This document shows positions 1 to 7,763 of a stretch of DNA of 32,215 nucleotides, in pieces (the stretch's first letter is position 1; every line of letters starts with the position of its first letter). The stretch spans positions 1-32,215 of the forward strand of contig NZ_JBNATW010000028.1 in assembly GCF_049701175.1 (NCBI RefSeq), in the 5' to 3' direction. The notes beneath the pieces are model-generated. The model was not told where the DNA came from. It saw only the letters and a list, made by a program, of their open reading frames with translations, and searched no databases. The stretch is from Thermovenabulum sp049701175 (GTDB lineage: Bacteria > Bacillota > Thermosediminibacteria > Thermosediminibacterales > Thermosediminibacteraceae). The translations under genes were made by a program, and so were the position numbers.

Positions 1-4
1 AAAG

Positions 5-43
5 TGACATTTTCACTGAGAAATTTTAATATGACATTATCAC
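5..43. promoter_or_regulatory. Pair of direct repeats upstream of the NSS transporter promoter (candidate activator sites)
   Basis: Two near-identical 12-mers, TGACATTTTCAC at 5-16 and TGACATTATCAC at 32-43, lie 27 bp apart in the same orientation. They sit 30-70 bp upstream of the predicted -35 element of the transporter. The first copy is also part of a short dyad (AGTGA-CATTT-TCACT). Their position suits activator binding, and a TyrR-like regulator is encoded just downstream, but the link between the two is inference. The window edge may cut off further copies. Confidence 0.4.
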
Positions 44-72
44 AGAAATACAACACAAAAATAAATCAAGTA

Positions 73-101
73 TTGTAAATTTTGAAGATTTAAGGTATAA
101 T
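73..101 (+). promoter_or_regulatory. Sigma-A promoter of the NSS transporter
   Basis: TTGTAA at 73-78 and TATAAT at 96-101 are separated by 17 bp, close to the housekeeping consensus. Transcription would start near 108, leaving about 57 nt of leader before the ATG at 165. A strong Shine-Dalgarno (AGGGGGAGG, 151-159) follows. No -24/-12 sigma54 element was seen between 1 and 164. Confidence 0.55.
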
Positions 102-164
102 TATAGACAACTTTTTAACACTTTAAATTAAAAAAACAAAATTTTCACAAAGGGGGAGGTTTTT

Positions 165-1745
165 ATGGCAGAAGGTAGAGAGAACTGGGGAACAAAGCTG
201 GGGCTAATACTTGCTATGGCAGGTAATGCTATAGGCCTCGGCAACTTCTGGCGTTTTCCCTACCAAGCCGCAAAAAACGGCGGCGGCGCATTCATGCTTC
301 CTTATTTTGCTGCACTTTTGATTCTCGGTATTCCCATAATGTATGTGGAATGGATGCAGGGAAGGTACGGCGGCAAATACGGTCACGGCACTGTCGGATG
401 CATGATTTATTTACAGTCTAAAGAAAGGACATCTCATACTATAGCAGCTATTTTGGGGTCTCTGGCAGGAATGCTTGTTTTTTCCGTAGTAAGCCTTGTA
501 AACGCTTATTATACTCAGATTATCGGATGGACTCTTGGCTATACTTATCTTTCCTTGACTGGCGGTTATATGGATAAGGCAGTATCAACAGGAGAGGTAT
601 TTGTTCACTATATCCAAACTCCGGGGCTTTCCATTACCTTCTGGGTGTTAGCCCTTCTTTTACTTGGTCTTGCGCTGACACGTGGGGTGCAAAAGGGTAT
701 TGAAGTATGGGCTAAGGTTATGATGCCTACTTTATATGTTCTCGGAATTATATTAATTATTAGGGCTTTGACATTAGGGACACCTGTAAATCCCGATTGG
801 TCTCCTATCAAAGGGCTTGATTACCTGTGGAGTCCTCACTGGAATGAATTAAACTGGCAGTCAGCTCTTGCAGCAGCAGGGCAAATCTTCTTCACGCTCT
901 CACTGGGTATGGGTATTATTCAAAACTATGCTTCCTATTTAAAACCCGATGAAGATATAGTCCTTTCTGCAACGGCAACCGTTTTCCTAAACGAATTTGC
1001 TGAAGTAATTTTGGGCGGCAGCATCGCAATACCTATTGCTTATACCTTTCTGGGAACTGAAGGCATTAAATCAGGTGTGGGCTTATCCTTTATAGCACTG
1101 CCAAACGTATTCAGGATGATGCCTGCAGGACAGATATTCGGTGCTTTCTGGTTCTTGATACTCTTTTTTGCTGGATTTACATCGGCTATTGCTATGTATA
1201 ACTACCTGATCGCACTTTTGGAAGAGGATTTGAATGTCCCAAGAAGCATAGGTTCATGGATTGTTTTTGCACTTTATATAATCATAGGGCTTCCCGTAGC
1301 ATTGGAACCTGTTCTTACAAAAACTGCAGAACTTGTATTTTTAACAGAACTTGACAACTGGGTAGGATCTTATTTCCTCGTAGTTGTAGGTTTAATTGAG
1401 GTTCTTGTAACCGGATGGCTCTTTGGTGAAAGGAAATCCTTGGAAGAAATCAATAGAGGAAGCTACTGGAAGATTTCTTCCGTATTTTTCAACGTAATGA
1501 TTAAATGGGTAACACCGCTTGTAATAGCTATACTTCTTATTTTCTCAACAAGAAGCTACATTAAAGATGGTTATTTCAAATGGGTACCCAGCTTTGTAGA
1601 AAAGATGCCCAATCTTATACCTTGGGTGCAGGGAGCAAGATTATTGCTTTTTGCAATTCTTGTTATAGGCTTTGTTGAAGCCTACATGACCATTCAGAAG
1701 AAATACGGTCCCAATGCACAGGTAAAAAAGGCTATGAAGGCATAG
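165..1745 (+). CDS. Sodium-dependent NSS/SNF-family amino-acid symporter
   Basis: This 526-aa polytopic membrane protein belongs to the neurotransmitter:sodium symporter family, which couples Na+ influx to amino-acid uptake. The diagnostic first-helix motif GNAIGLGNFWRFPY lies at about residues 20-33, where the family binds sodium and substrate. Hydrophobic helices continue to near residue 510, giving roughly 11-12 membrane segments, and the length is usual for bacterial members. The ATG at 165 has a strong Shine-Dalgarno 5 nt upstream. A tiny single-helix gene starts 16 bp after the stop and matches the MetS-type small subunit found with two-component NSS transporters such as MetP/MetS, so methionine or alanine is a possible substrate. 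The following gene encodes a TyrR-like regulator, which would fit an aromatic amino acid. The sequence alone does not settle the substrate. Confidence 0.93.
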   Translation: MAEGRENWGTKLGLILAMAGNAIGLGNFWRFPYQAAKNGGGAFMLPYFAALLILGIPIMYVEWMQGRYGGKYGHGTVGCMIYLQSKERTSHTIAAILGSLAGMLVFSVVSLVNAYYTQIIGWTLGYTYLSLTGGYMDKAVSTGEVFVHYIQTPGLSITFWVLALLLLGLALTRGVQKGIEVWAKVMMPTLYVLGIILIIRALTLGTPVNPDWSPIKGLDYLWSPHWNELNWQSALAAAGQIFFTLSLGMGIIQNYASYLKPDEDIVLSATATVFLNEFAEVILGGSIAIPIAYTFLGTEGIKSGVGLSFIALPNVFRMMPAGQIFGAFWFLILFFAGFTSAIAMYNYLIALLEEDLNVPRSIGSWIVFALYIIIGLPVALEPVLTKTAELVFLTELDNWVGSYFLVVVGLIEVLVTGWLFGERKSLEEINRGSYWKISSVFFNVMIKWVTPLVIAILLIFSTRSYIKDGYFKWVPSFVEKMPNLIPWVQGARLLLFAILVIGFVEAYMTIQKKYGPNAQVKKAMKA

Positions 1746-1761
1746 ATGGGAGGAATGTATA

Positions 1762-1863
1762 ATGTCAGGCGGTGCTCTTGCGTTTATGTTATTGGCATGG
1801 GTAGTTATATTGGGCGGTGTTTATGTTACGATGTCAAATTTAATAAAATATCAGCAAAAGTAA
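1762..1863 (+). CDS. MetS-type small subunit of the NSS transporter (33 aa)
   Basis: A 33-residue ORF, too short for most gene callers, begins at the ATG at 1762 behind GGGAGGAATGTATA and ends in TAA at 1861. It encodes a short Ser-Gly start, one hydrophobic helix (about residues 5-24), and a polar tail ending YQQK. This is the usual shape of the methionine/alanine import NSS small subunit (MetS-like), which sits directly 3' of the large subunit. Here it follows the transporter stop by 16 bp and is closed by a terminator, so both form one transcript. Size, position and single-helix topology together make the call strong. Confidence 0.85.
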   Translation: MSGGALAFMLLAWVVILGGVYVTMSNLIKYQQK

Positions 1864-1874
1864 GAGATTTTCTT

Positions 1875-1905
1875 GCTGCGGTTTTTGCCGCAGCTTTTTT
1901 GTTTT
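1875..1905 (+). terminator. Rho-independent terminator after the NSS transporter operon
   Basis: A perfect 7-bp stem, GCTGCGG (1875-1881) with CCGCAGC (1888-1894), encloses a 6-nt T-rich loop and is followed by TTTTTTGTTTT. It separates the transporter pair from the regulator gene. Confidence 0.9.
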
Positions 1906-2007
1906 GCTAATTCGTTAAAATTCTCTGATTTTGTAGTAAAATAGATATGTAATATTTATTTAAAGTTAATAAAAATTATACAAAAGAGAGGGAGAATCAT
2001 TTTTATT

Positions 2008-3588
2008 ATGTTGCGCCTATTTATTAAAACCATAGACCGCGTTGGTATGGCTCTTGACCTTTTAAAAATTTTTTTTGAATTTGGAATTAATATAAGGGCA
2101 ATGGAGGTTGGATCGGGTTTTGCGTATTTTTTAATTGATAAAAAACGTATCGATTTTAAAACATTAAAAGAAAGATTTATGAAAGAGAAAGATATAAAAG
2201 AAGTAAAGCTGGTTGACATGCTCCCCCAAGAAGAAAGGGAAAAAAAGATTTGGGCAGTGCTTGATGCGGCAAGTGAGGGTATCTTGGCGGTGGATAAAAA
2301 CGGAATTATCACCCTTATGAATCCTGCTGCAGAAAAGATTTTGAACGTAAAGGCAAAAGATGCAATTGGGAAAAAGGCAGCAGAAATATTGTCCCCTGAT
2401 ATACCCATGCTTAAAACCATCAAAACCGGAGAAGGCTACGACAATGTGGAAATGGTTTTAAAAAAGGATGGCTCAAAATCCCATTATATAACGTCGGGAA
2501 GGCCTATACTAGACGAAAAGGGTAGACCCGTCGGCGCGGTTGCTTCCTTACAGGACATTGAAGCGGTAATGGCTTTGGTGCACACCTTTACAAGGCCCGC
2601 TATGATAACCTTTGAAGATATATTAGGGGAAAGCGAAAAGATAAAAAGGGTTAAAGAAATAGCAAAAATAGCCGCAAAGGGAACTTCTACTGTGCTTATA
2701 AGGGGAGAAAGCGGGACGGGCAAGGAGCTTTTTGCACGCTCCATCCACATGGCAAGTCCGAGAAAGGATAAACCCTTCGTAGCTGTAAACTGTGCCGCAA
2801 TTCCCGATTCTCTCCTTGAAAGCGAGCTTTTCGGATATGAAGAAGGAGCCTTTACGGGGGCCAAAAAGGGAGGAAAACAGGGACTTTTCAAGTATGCTGA
2901 CAAAGGCACCCTTTTTTTGGACGAAATAGGAGAACTTTCCACCCATTTGCAGGTAAAGCTTCTCAGGGTGCTTCAGGAAGGTAAAATAAGGAGAATAGGA
3001 GAAAACGAGGAAATACCAGTTGATGTAAGGATAATAGCTGCAACCAACAGGAACTTAGAAGAAATGGTAAGAATAGGAAAATTTCGTGAGGACCTTTATT
3101 ACCGTTTGAACGTTATCCCCATTTACATCCCACCTTTGAGGGAAAGGAAAGAAGATATACCTTTGCTTGCTTACCACTTTGTAGAAAAATTAAATAAAAA
3201 ATTAAATAAAAAAATAAAAGGTTTCAGCAAATCAGCAATGCAAAAACTTTTGGATTACAACTGGCCCGGAAATGTCCGGGAACTCGGCAATGTCATCGAA
3301 AGGGCGATGAACCTTTGTAATGAAGAGTATATAGACTCTGAGCACATCATTTTACGTGATGAGGATATAGATAGAGAAATTGCTGGTATAACCAAAAAAG
3401 AAGAGTTGCCCTGCAGCTTGAAGGAAGTTGTAAAAAAAGCAGAGATAGAAGCCATAAAAGATGCATTGAATAGGTCAAAGAGCATAAGAAGTGCAGCCAA
3501 ACTCCTTGGCGTAACCCATGCAACTTTAATAAATAAAATGAAAGCTTACGGTATTAAACATAATAAGGGGAAATGGCAAAATTTGTAG
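2008..3588 (+). CDS. TyrR-like sigma54-dependent activator (ACT-PAS-AAA+-HTH)
   Basis: This 526-aa bacterial enhancer-binding protein has an N-terminal ACT-like domain (about residues 1-70, beginning like TyrR: RLFIKTIDRVGMALDLLKIF). A PAS domain follows (about 80-195), then a sigma54 AAA+ domain and a C-terminal Fis-type helix-turn-helix (about 480-517). In the AAA+ domain I can see Walker A GESGTGKE (233-240), the sigma54-contact loop GAFTGA (280-285), Walker B LFLDEIGE (302-309) and the WPGNVREL segment (419-426). There is no receiver domain, so ligand binding by ACT/PAS is the likely input. It probably responds to an amino acid and may control the adjacent transporter, although that promoter looks like sigma-A. 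The ATG at 2008 lies 13 nt after GAGGGAG, a long spacing. Confidence 0.92.
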   Translation: MLRLFIKTIDRVGMALDLLKIFFEFGINIRAMEVGSGFAYFLIDKKRIDFKTLKERFMKEKDIKEVKLVDMLPQEEREKKIWAVLDAASEGILAVDKNGIITLMNPAAEKILNVKAKDAIGKKAAEILSPDIPMLKTIKTGEGYDNVEMVLKKDGSKSHYITSGRPILDEKGRPVGAVASLQDIEAVMALVHTFTRPAMITFEDILGESEKIKRVKEIAKIAAKGTSTVLIRGESGTGKELFARSIHMASPRKDKPFVAVNCAAIPDSLLESELFGYEEGAFTGAKKGGKQGLFKYADKGTLFLDEIGELSTHLQVKLLRVLQEGKIRRIGENEEIPVDVRIIAATNRNLEEMVRIGKFREDLYYRLNVIPIYIPPLRERKEDIPLLAYHFVEKLNKKLNKKIKGFSKSAMQKLLDYNWPGNVRELGNVIERAMNLCNEEYIDSEHIILRDEDIDREIAGITKKEELPCSLKEVVKKAEIEAIKDALNRSKSIRSAAKLLGVTHATLINKMKAYGIKHNKGKWQNL

Positions 3589-3708
3589 TTTTTCTTTTTT
3601 TATAAAATTTTTCTCTATTTTTTAACAAAAAAATATTTAAAAATTATGATTTATTATGTTATATTAGAATTGATGTTATTATTTCTAATTTTTTAAGGGG
3701 GCGATAAA

Positions 3709-4437
3709 TTGAGGTTTTCCTGTATTTTTAAAACGGATAGGCTTCCTCAGGCTTATAATATGCTTTTCGTTAGCCTGATAAAAGAAGCCTTAAAGAAATC
3801 TAATCCTGATTATTATGAAAAATTATATTTTTATGAAGGCCGGAGCAATAAGAAAAGTAAGAACTTTTGTTTTTCGGCTTTTATTAAAAACTTTGAAATA
3901 ATAAATGAAACGCTTTATGTGAAAGATAAAGTTTTCTTTAATATCAGCACACCCGACTACGAATGTGGTATAAACATTTACAACGGACTTTTAAAAATGA
4001 AGAGTTTTAAGTATAGGGATTACAATCTTGAAAGAGAAAAGATTTTTTTGGCAAAAGAAAAAAGGATAAACGGGAATGAAGCGGTATTTAAAACCCTTTC
4101 GCCTATTTTTATTAAAGATAAGGACAATAACTTTTTAGACCCTGAGAATGAAGAATTTAATAAGGAATTAAATTATATAAGCGATATGATTCTTAAAAAT
4201 TACAGAGGTTGCGGATTAAAAGAACCATTAGAGTTTCAAAGTGTTCTTATGAAAAAGAAGGTTGTCAAAGAAGAAATCGAGAGTTTCACAGAAATTACTG
4301 GTAAAAAAACGTATTACGTCAACGCTTACTCTGGGGTATTCAAGTTAAAAGGGAATATAGAAGACCTTGAAGACCTTTATAAATTAGGTATCGGCTTTAG
4401 ACGTTCTCAGGGATTTGGAATGATTGAGGTGGTATGA
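3709..4437 (+). CDS. cas6: CRISPR-associated endoribonuclease Cas6 (histidine-free)
   Basis: This 242-aa protein heads the cas operon and should cut the CRISPR transcript within each repeat to give crRNAs. The family signature is the C-terminal glycine-rich loop GIGFRRSQGFGMIEV (about residues 226-240), with a conserved-looking NKKSKNFCFS strand near residue 48. The start is TTG at 3709, behind AAGGGGG (3695-3701). The translated protein contains no histidine at all, so the general acid/base His of many Cas6 enzymes is missing; some Cas6 proteins, such as Sulfolobus examples, also lack it and rely on Lys or Tyr. The stop overlaps the cas8 start (ATGATG at 4434), implying translational coupling. 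Confidence 0.88.
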   Translation: MRFSCIFKTDRLPQAYNMLFVSLIKEALKKSNPDYYEKLYFYEGRSNKKSKNFCFSAFIKNFEIINETLYVKDKVFFNISTPDYECGINIYNGLLKMKSFKYRDYNLEREKIFLAKEKRINGNEAVFKTLSPIFIKDKDNNFLDPENEEFNKELNYISDMILKNYRGCGLKEPLEFQSVLMKKKVVKEEIESFTEITGKKTYYVNAYSGVFKLKGNIEDLEDLYKLGIGFRRSQGFGMIEVV

Positions 4438-6077
4438 TGGAAAGGGTATATTTAGGTGATTGGGCGTATAACGCTGGGATCGTCGGATTTATTGAAATAA
4501 TGTTGGATGGCCAGAATCTTGATGAACAAGATATTATAAAAATCGGGGAAAATTATATTGAGTTTGATAGAAGCAGCTTATCAGGTTTTTCTGAAAAATT
4601 TTTCAAAAAGGCTTACGAAAGGTATCCAAGAACTGATGAAGTAATAATTTTAGTAAAAAAAATTTATGACCAGATTTTAAATAACAACTTGGATAATGAA
4701 ACAAAAGAAGAATTATCTAAATTGAAAACAAGGGTTGACGGTTTTAGTAAATTAAATAAGGCCTTAGATAAGGAAAATATTAAACTTGCCAGAAATTATA
4801 GTAAAGAAGAAGCGTTAAGATATGTCTAGAAAATTATAGAAATATTAAAAAATAATAAAAGTGAATTTATAGAAAATGATGTAAAGACATATCTTGCAAC
4901 TATAAGCTCTATATATGGGCAAAAAAGTTTCCTTCAAAAGAGTGTAACAGATGAACTTTTAGAAAAATTTAAAGTAGATTTCGAACAACCTATTGTAAAT
5001 AAATCAAATGAATATGATAGAAATAATTCATGTATTTTTTGTGGGTTAAGGCCTGCTAAAAAAGATGCAATGCTTGATACGGGCCTTGTAAGTTTTCTCG
5101 GAGCAAATAAGGATAATAAAAATTTCTTTTGGAATTTTAAGCCTAAACTACCCATTTGCGAAATCTGCGAGTTAATATATTTTTCTATCTTCGCAGGGTT
5201 GACAGAATTTAGATACGGGCAAAATAAGAAATTCTATTTTGTGGACAGAAATGAATCTGTAAAGGAACTTTATAGGTCAAATAAACTTTTTATGAAAAAG
5301 ATGGCAAAAGAAGAAAATTTGTTAAAAGAAAAGGGCATATTAAATTTCCTTAATGACTACATTCTATTGAAACTTAAAGAAGAAAGCAATTTTACACTTG
5401 CCAACATAGCTTTTATAGAAATAGATTTATCTTCGAGCTTCCCTAAGGTTTATGGATTTAATATTTCAAAGCAAAAGGCCCAATTTATTACATCAAATTA
5501 CGATAGTCTTAAAAAACTGACTGGAAGCTATTTCAGGGCGAAAGACAATACTAATTATATATTTGAAAATTTCATGCAAAACATTTTAAACAATACTCAA
5601 AGTTATCAATTTCTCGGAATACTTGAACAAATTTACATTAATTCTCTAAAACCAAACTCAACATATAATACTAATCTATCAGCTTATAAACTTCAGCTTT
5701 ATAATATTCTTACTTATAAATATTTAAAAATTTTTAAGCGAGGTGAAAAGAGGATGGATGAAAAGCAATTATGGCGGATGTATTATTTTGGGCAGGAACT
5801 TAAAAAGTTGTTTATTGCAAGGGAAAGCCAAAACAAGATATCATCATTGGCTTATAGGTTGATATCTGCATTAAGAGTCGGGGACATTAATACCTTTATG
5901 AACCTTATGATCAGAACTTATATGAGTTTTGACAAAGAGGTACCATCTTTATTTGTATCTTGTATTAATGATGAAGAGAGTTTTTGTGCGCTTGGTTACA
6001 GCTTTGTAAATGGACTTTTAGGGCAAGAAAAAGAAGAAGAATCAAATAATAAGGAGGAGGTTTTATCAAATGAATAA
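4434..6077 (+). pseudogene. cas8b1: cas8b1 (cst1) large subunit of type I-B Cascade, interrupted by an in-frame TAG
   Basis: The frame from 4434 is closed by TAG at 4827-4829 (codon 132) and then open without another stop to TAA at 6075-6077. The two pieces are the same gene in the same frame; no indel is needed, only one codon. The rebuilt product is about 547 residues. It has the paired CxxC motifs typical of Cst1: Cys200/Cys203 (CIFCG) and Cys242/Cys245 (CEIC). In type I-B the large subunit recognises the PAM and positions target DNA. No in-frame ATG, GTG or TTG occurs between the stop and 5070, and a start at 5070 would lose the first CxxC. Unless the amber codon is suppressed or is a sequencing error, full-length Cas8 is not made. 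The 3' part also encodes Cas11 from an internal start. Its end overlaps cas7 by 8 bp. Confidence 0.85.
5754..6077 (+). CDS. cas11: Internally translated Cascade small subunit Cas11
   Basis: Within the 3' end of cas8b1, in the same frame, ATG at 5754 is preceded by AGGTGA (5741-5746) with a 7-nt gap. It would make a separate 107-aa protein beginning MDEKQLWRMYYFGQELKKLF and rich in predicted helix. Experiments on type I-B, I-C and I-D systems have shown that the small subunit Cas11 is made from such an internal site at the end of the large-subunit gene; type I-B loci otherwise lack a small-subunit gene, as here. Position, frame, size and ribosome binding site all fit. It starts about 925 nt after the amber codon, so it could still be made when the large subunit is not. 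Confidence 0.65.
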   Translation: MDEKQLWRMYYFGQELKKLFIARESQNKISSLAYRLISALRVGDINTFMNLMIRTYMSFDKEVPSLFVSCINDEESFCALGYSFVNGLLGQEKEEESNNKEEVLSNE

Positions 6078-7014
6078 TAATGGTGGAATTACAATATCTG
6101 TGATTTTTGAGGGTATGAGCTTAAACTATGGTGAAAGTTTAGGGAATATATCTGAGCTGAAAAAACTTACTCGTGAAAATAAGGTCTATACATATATATC
6201 AAGGCAGGCATTAAGGTATGAAAAGTTTAAGTTTATTTTGGAGAATACCAGATACGAACTTACCCCTGTAACAGGTAATGAACAGGTGATTCAATTTGCA
6301 AAAGAAGCAAAAATAAAAGATTATCCAGAGATAGACTTTTTTGGATATATGAAGACATCAGGCCAAGGGCAAAATTCACAAAATAGGACAGCAGTTGTAA
6401 AAATTACTCCTGCAATTTCTTTAGAAGAATATAAAAACGATATTGAATTTGCTACGAACTTGAATTTAGCACAAAGGGCTGTAATCCAAGGAATAAAAGC
6501 TAATCCTAATCCCTATCAGTTCGAACAGCATAAGTCATTATATACCTATACTGTTTCCATTGATTTGGACAGGTTGGGCAGAGATTTTAATGATAAAGGT
6601 GAAGTTATTGATGAGGTAGAAACTCAAGAAAAAATAAGGAGGATTAATATACTTTTTGATGCCATTAAGTTCTTAAGCCGCGATATCAAGGGCAGAAAAG
6701 AGAATTTAAGTCCTTTATTTGTAATAGGAGGGCTATACCCAATTAAAAATCCATTCTTTTTAAATAGAATAAAACTTATTAAAAAAGATTCAGGTTTTGG
6801 AATTGATTCAAGGTTAATAAAAAGCACATGCGAACTCACCCTGCCAAATAGCAAGAAAGTAAAAGATTATACATTGATAGGGATTTTAGAAGGATACTTT
6901 GTAAATGATCAGGAAATTTTAAATTTATTACCGGGTGCAAGCGGTTCTATTGATTACTTCTTTGAGACATTAAAGGAACGTACAAGAAAATATTATGAAG
7001 AGGGGACTATTTAA
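6070..7014 (+). CDS. cas7: Type I-B Cascade backbone protein Cas7 (Cst2/DevR family)
   Basis: This 314-aa protein is the RAMP subunit that polymerises along the crRNA spacer. Its N-terminus (ITISVIFEGMSLNYGE) and the following TYISRQALRY segment are typical of the Cst2/DevR branch of Cas7. The central TVSIDLDRLGRD strand and a Gly-rich stretch around GGLYPIKNPFF also fit. It starts at ATG 6070, inside the last codons of cas8b1, with AAGGAGGAGG about 9 nt upstream, so its translation does not depend on cas8 being read through. Two bases separate its stop from cas5. No defect is visible. Confidence 0.88.
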   Translation: MNNNGGITISVIFEGMSLNYGESLGNISELKKLTRENKVYTYISRQALRYEKFKFILENTRYELTPVTGNEQVIQFAKEAKIKDYPEIDFFGYMKTSGQGQNSQNRTAVVKITPAISLEEYKNDIEFATNLNLAQRAVIQGIKANPNPYQFEQHKSLYTYTVSIDLDRLGRDFNDKGEVIDEVETQEKIRRINILFDAIKFLSRDIKGRKENLSPLFVIGGLYPIKNPFFLNRIKLIKKDSGFGIDSRLIKSTCELTLPNSKKVKDYTLIGILEGYFVNDQEILNLLPGASGSIDYFFETLKERTRKYYEEGTI

Positions 7015-7016
7015 AA

Positions 7017-7763
7017 ATGTCTCTGAAAGTTTTAAAGATAAAACTCTATCAGCCTTTTGCAAATTTTAGAAAACCCTTTTCTTATGGCGTTGTAGATTCT
7101 TATCCTTTACCTCCGCCATCAACGGTAAAAGGTTGGCTACATAATATTCTCGGTGCAAAAAATGGAGAATATTACAAAATGGCTGTATCAATTGCAGGAA
7201 AGTTTGATTCTACGGTATATGACATCCAAAAGATTATTAAATTTGACAGAGTTAGAAAAGAAAGCAACCCAAGCTCAATATTAAGAGAATATTCATCTAC
7301 AGTAATTTCATCAATGATTTATGTTACAAATTTGATAGATGTGGAGCTTTGTATTCATGTAAATTCTAAACCAGAGATACTGGAAAGTATACTTAATAAC
7401 ATTTATTCATCCTTTTGGGGGCTCGGGAGAAAAGAAGATTTAATGAGGATAGACTTTGTAGAAAGCATTGAAGCAAAAACTATTAACTATTTTGAGTATA
7501 TGCGACAGCAGTTGCCATCCTATGGTATGTATTTAAAACAAGAAACAGCTGAAAAGTTTAGGGTTGAGGGTATTAAATTTAGGCTGAATTATAAATATGA
7601 AAAAACATCTGATGGCCTAAGGGTATTTACTACTAAAAAAGATGTGGTATATGTTAATTCCCTAAATGTGTTAAAACCTATTTTAACCTTTGATGAGAAT
7701 GTTTTAGTGGATGATGAAGGTATACTTATTGACTTGATAGGTGATGAAGAATATGAAAACTGA
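7017..7763 (+). CDS. cas5: Cascade subunit Cas5 (Cas5t type)
   Basis: This 248-aa RAMP protein caps the crRNA 5' handle in Cascade. The N-terminal family block is clear: LKIKLYQPFANFRKPFSYG followed by YPLPPPSTVKGWLHNILGA (about residues 5-47). The ATG at 7017 is 2 bp after cas7, with GAAGAGGGG upstream. The C-terminus overlaps cas3. Since Cas5 contacts the 8-nt handle, the altered handles expected from the first three repeats of the array are relevant to it. Confidence 0.88.
   Translation: MSLKVLKIKLYQPFANFRKPFSYGVVDSYPLPPPSTVKGWLHNILGAKNGEYYKMAVSIAGKFDSTVYDIQKIIKFDRVRKESNPSSILREYSSTVISSMIYVTNLIDVELCIHVNSKPEILESILNNIYSSFWGLGRKEDLMRIDFVESIEAKTINYFEYMRQQLPSYGMYLKQETAEKFRVEGIKFRLNYKYEKTSDGLRVFTTKKDVVYVNSLNVLKPILTFDENVLVDDEGILIDLIGDEEYEN

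Noticed and set aside
3589..3708. CreTA-like or other small toxin/RNA gene in or before the cas operon
   Set aside because: cas6 and cas8b1 overlap, leaving no room between them, and the 120 bp before cas6 is simple AT-rich sequence with no repeat-like element or ORF with a ribosome binding site.
4827..4829. Pyrrolysine or other recoding of the cas8b1 TAG
   Set aside because: TAG is used as the normal terminal stop of other genes here (the NSS transporter, the sigma54 activator, rmuC), and no pyrrolysine genes are in the window. Suppression remains possible but is not supported.
5070..6077. Treating the C-terminal part of cas8b1 as a separate gene starting at ATG 5070
   Set aside because: There is no ribosome binding site at a usable distance, and the coding frame is open and conserved-looking upstream, including the CIFCG zinc pair. 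It is the continuation of cas8b1.
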